A stretch of DNA of 33,671 nt from an uncultured Collinsella sp. (GTDB lineage Bacteria; Actinomycetota; Coriobacteriia; Coriobacteriales; Coriobacteriaceae), in contig UROC01000013.1 in the NCBI GenBank assembly GCA_900549345.1, positions 1 to 33,671 of the forward strand, read 5' to 3'. Below the pieces are notes generated by a model that saw only the letters and a program-made list of their open reading frames with translations, searched no databases and was not told the DNA's origin. A program made the position numbers and the translations under genes. Of this stretch, positions 31,994 to 33,671 are shown piece after piece. Position 1 is the first letter of the stretch. Each line of letters begins with the position of its first letter.

Positions 31994-32983
31994 ATGGATC
32001 AGGACAAGACAACCGTGATGGGCGGCTACGGTTCCGCGCAGGCTGGCGATAGCGCCGATGCGACCCGCGTTGTTCCCAACCCCGGTTATACCGACCCCGC
32101 CGCGACGCAGCCTTCTGCCGAGCCCACCCGGGTTATGGGCTATGGCGACACGGCGCAGGATTCTTATGCTGCATCTTCGCAAGGCCCCTATGGCAACGCA
32201 GCTCCGGACCCGTTTGATTATGCGCCGCAGGATTCTTATGCCGCCTCGACACCGAATCCCTATGATGACCTGCCGCAGAATCCTATTCCGCAGCCTCAGC
32301 AGACGACGTATATGCCTCGCACGGCGCAGCCTCGCTACGAGTCGCGCGAGCCGTATCGCGAGTACCCCAAGTCGATTCCGCAATATGGCGAGGACGAGGA
32401 GAAGAAGCCGTCGCGTTCGTCGAGCGTGATCAAGAAGATTCTCATCGTGCTGGCGATCTTCTTTGCGCTGTCGGTTGTGTTTGCCATTGTGTCGGGCATG
32501 CTCAACAAGCGAGGGAGTTCAACGGCCGATACCGCTGCCGAGCAAACCGAGTCCGCCTCGTCTAGCACCGTCGATCTGAGCGATATCCCGGGGCAGTACT
32601 GGTCCAACGCCAAGAAGCTCCTTAAGTCGCGCGGCGCCGATCTTTCGAATGCCGTGGTCCTGACTGATGATGGCTCAACGCCCGTCGTCGATGCCAACTG
32701 GATCGTTACTTCTGCTTACTATAACGACAGCGGCAACCTCGAAATTCAGCTCACGCACAAGAACAGCTCGGGCAACTCGTCCGACGGCCAAAGCGGTACC
32801 GACGGCTCGAGCTCCAATACGCTGGAGGACTTGAGCAACAAGGCACAGGAGCTTGGGGATAAGGCCCAAGAGCTGGGTGATACGGCTCAGAACCTGGGCG
32901 ACACCGCTCAGAACTTGGGCGACATGGCGACGGATGCCTGGAACGCCCTACAAAACGGCATCTCGGGCGCGCAGGGAAACTAG
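31994..32983 (+). CDS. Single-pass membrane protein, PASTA-like domain and heptad repeats
   Basis: This 329-residue protein has no family I can name with certainty. Residues 1-145 are Pro/Gln/Tyr/Ser-rich and disordered, with three similar threonine motifs: KTTVMG (5-10), ATRVVP (23-28) and PTRVMG (44-49). A transmembrane helix spans about 149-168 after KK, predicting a cytoplasmic N-terminus. The outer part has a PASTA-like domain (DIPGQYWSNAKKLLKSRG, then VVDANWIV; about 195-255), a Ser/Gly linker, and four 7-residue repeats AQ[EN]LGD[KT] (283-310). PASTA-like domains sense cell-wall fragments or partner penicillin-binding proteins; a wall-associated or kinase-substrate role is inference. 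It converges with the cation transporter gene 12 bases away. Confidence 0.7.
   Translation: MDQDKTTVMGGYGSAQAGDSADATRVVPNPGYTDPAATQPSAEPTRVMGYGDTAQDSYAASSQGPYGNAAPDPFDYAPQDSYAASTPNPYDDLPQNPIPQPQQTTYMPRTAQPRYESREPYREYPKSIPQYGEDEEKKPSRSSSVIKKILIVLAIFFALSVVFAIVSGMLNKRGSSTADTAAEQTESASSSTVDLSDIPGQYWSNAKKLLKSRGADLSNAVVLTDDGSTPVVDANWIVTSAYYNDSGNLEIQLTHKNSSGNSSDGQSGTDGSSSNTLEDLSNKAQELGDKAQELGDTAQNLGDTAQNLGDMATDAWNALQNGISGAQGN
32840..32923 (+). repeat. Four tandem 21-bp (7-residue) coding repeats
   Basis: Four heptads KAQELGD, KAQELGD, TAQNLGD, TAQNLGD are encoded in 84 bases. Ala and Leu fall at a/d spacing, giving a short coiled coil. Synonymous positions differ between copies, so the repeat is kept at protein level. 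Confidence 0.75.
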
Positions 32984-32995
32984 CTGTTAAGCGGG

Positions 32996-33671
32996 CTACA
33001 GCTGCTCGGCCGGACGCTCGGGCGAGCTGAAGCCCGAATCAAATGTGACGACGCACGAGACGTTGGGCCGGCGCTCGTGCACGATGCGCGTGACGAGCCC
33101 CAGCAGCTCCTCGTCGGATATATCAAAGCCGTCGGGACGCACCAGGTCAAACGAAACGAACCCGTCGTGCTCGTGCAGGTCGTGGATGGAGAGTGCGGGG
33201 TCGATCTGCATGATGCCGCGCTTGACCCAGCCGCGCAAATCATCGCCGGTTGTCGCGATGGGGTCGCAGTGCAGCGTGATGTCAATGCCCATCTGGCGCT
33301 TGATGTCGTGCTCGATGGTGTCCAGGATCTCGTGATGTTCAAACGCGTCGCCCTCGCCGGGCATCTCCACGTGGGCGCTGGCAAACTGACGACCGGGGCC
33401 GTAGTCGTGCACCATCAGGTCGTGTGTGCCCAAGACCTGCGGATAGGACATGATCTTGTCGTGGATGTGCGTGACGAGCTCGGGGTCGGGCACGCGGCCG
33501 AGCAGCGGATCGACGGTGTCGCGGACGAGCTGGACGCCGCTCCACACGATGAAGGCGCCCACGGCAAGGCCCACCCAGCCGTCCAAGTCGACGCCGGTGA
33601 AGTACGAGGCGATGGCGCACAGCAGCACCATGCCCGTCGAGATGACGTCGTTGCGCGAATCGACCGCCGTC
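32996..33671 (-). CDS. Cation diffusion facilitator transporter (5' end outside window)
   Basis: The visible part is about 224 residues and runs off the right edge. It begins in a transmembrane helix with DSRND followed by VISTGM, then two further hydrophobic segments (VLLCAIASYFTG and WVGLAVGAFIVWSGVQLV). The cytoplasmic ferredoxin-like domain follows (VHDYGPGRQFASAHVEMPG, MGIDITLHCDP). A C-terminal extension of about 75 residues ends FDSGFSSPERPAEQL. CDF transporters export divalent metals by proton antiport. The helix-5 metal motif reads DxxxD rather than HxxxD, which in known families goes with Mn2+ (or Fe2+) instead of Zn2+; substrate is therefore inferred as Mn2+. It is convergent with the preceding gene and has no visible terminator. 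Confidence 0.88.
   Translation of the reverse strand, partial: TAVDSRNDVISTGMVLLCAIASYFTGVDLDGWVGLAVGAFIVWSGVQLVRDTVDPLLGRVPDPELVTHIHDKIMSYPQVLGTHDLMVHDYGPGRQFASAHVEMPGEGDAFEHHEILDTIEHDIKRQMGIDITLHCDPIATTGDDLRGWVKRGIMQIDPALSIHDLHEHDGFVSFDLVRPDGFDISDEELLGLVTRIVHERRPNVSCVVTFDSGFSSPERPAEQL

Overview
The window looks like chromosomal DNA from a high-GC actinobacterium of the Coriobacteriia, most likely a gut Collinsella or close relative. This rests on the strongly GC-rich codon usage from about 2,500 onward and on the gene mix: FucO-type lactaldehyde reductase, Rrf2 regulator beside cysK, YerC/TrpR-like regulator, AddAB-type recombination nuclease, superoxide reductase, ruvCAB and formate-tetrahydrofolate ligase, all typical of an anaerobe. 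No species-level marker such as rRNA is present, so the assignment is inference. I saw no tRNA, rRNA, CRISPR array, insertion sequence or prophage.

Region 1 (1-2,520) is visibly AT-rich and uses codons rare elsewhere in the window (TTA, ATA, AGA). It holds, on the minus strand, a radical SAM/SPASM peptide maturase and a TIGR04066-type peptide-maturation partner. This is a ribosomal-peptide (RiPP) cassette that looks horizontally acquired. The usual Cys-rich precursor is absent, but a small Cys-free ORF with a leader-like start lies just upstream. Region 2 (2,518-5,100) carries fucO and an M42 metallopeptidase, each closed by a terminator. Region 3 (5,100-9,610) holds a single-chain HTH-HipA-like kinase with a palindromic operator candidate, then mnmA and cysK on the minus strand, and a divergent Rrf2 regulator gene whose frame is broken by about 10 extra bases.

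Region 4 (9,611-25,040) has a YvlD-type 4-TM membrane protein, yerC, and a long plus-strand run: addB-like, addA-like, dnaE and a SWIM-SNF2 helicase. A 63-bp near-palindrome separates addA and dnaE. Region 5 (25,191-30,002) has a superoxide reductase, a large NAD-synthetase-like protein that has lost the catalytic motifs of both of its domains, and the translationally coupled ruvCAB operon behind an exact GAAC-N4-GTTC LexA box. Region 6 (30,147-33,671) has fhs, a single-pass membrane protein with a PASTA-like domain and heptad repeats, and the 5'-truncated end of a cation diffusion facilitator with a DxxxD motif.

Functional themes are DNA repair and replication (AddAB, DnaE, SNF2, RuvCAB), sulfur and oxidative chemistry (CysK, Rrf2, MnmA, superoxide reductase), one-carbon metabolism (Fhs), and accessory peptide biology in the AT-rich left end. 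The most noteworthy items are the RiPP cassette with a non-canonical precursor candidate, the NadE-like pseudoenzyme, the frame-broken Rrf2 gene next to its probable target cysK, and the LexA-controlled ruvCAB promoter.
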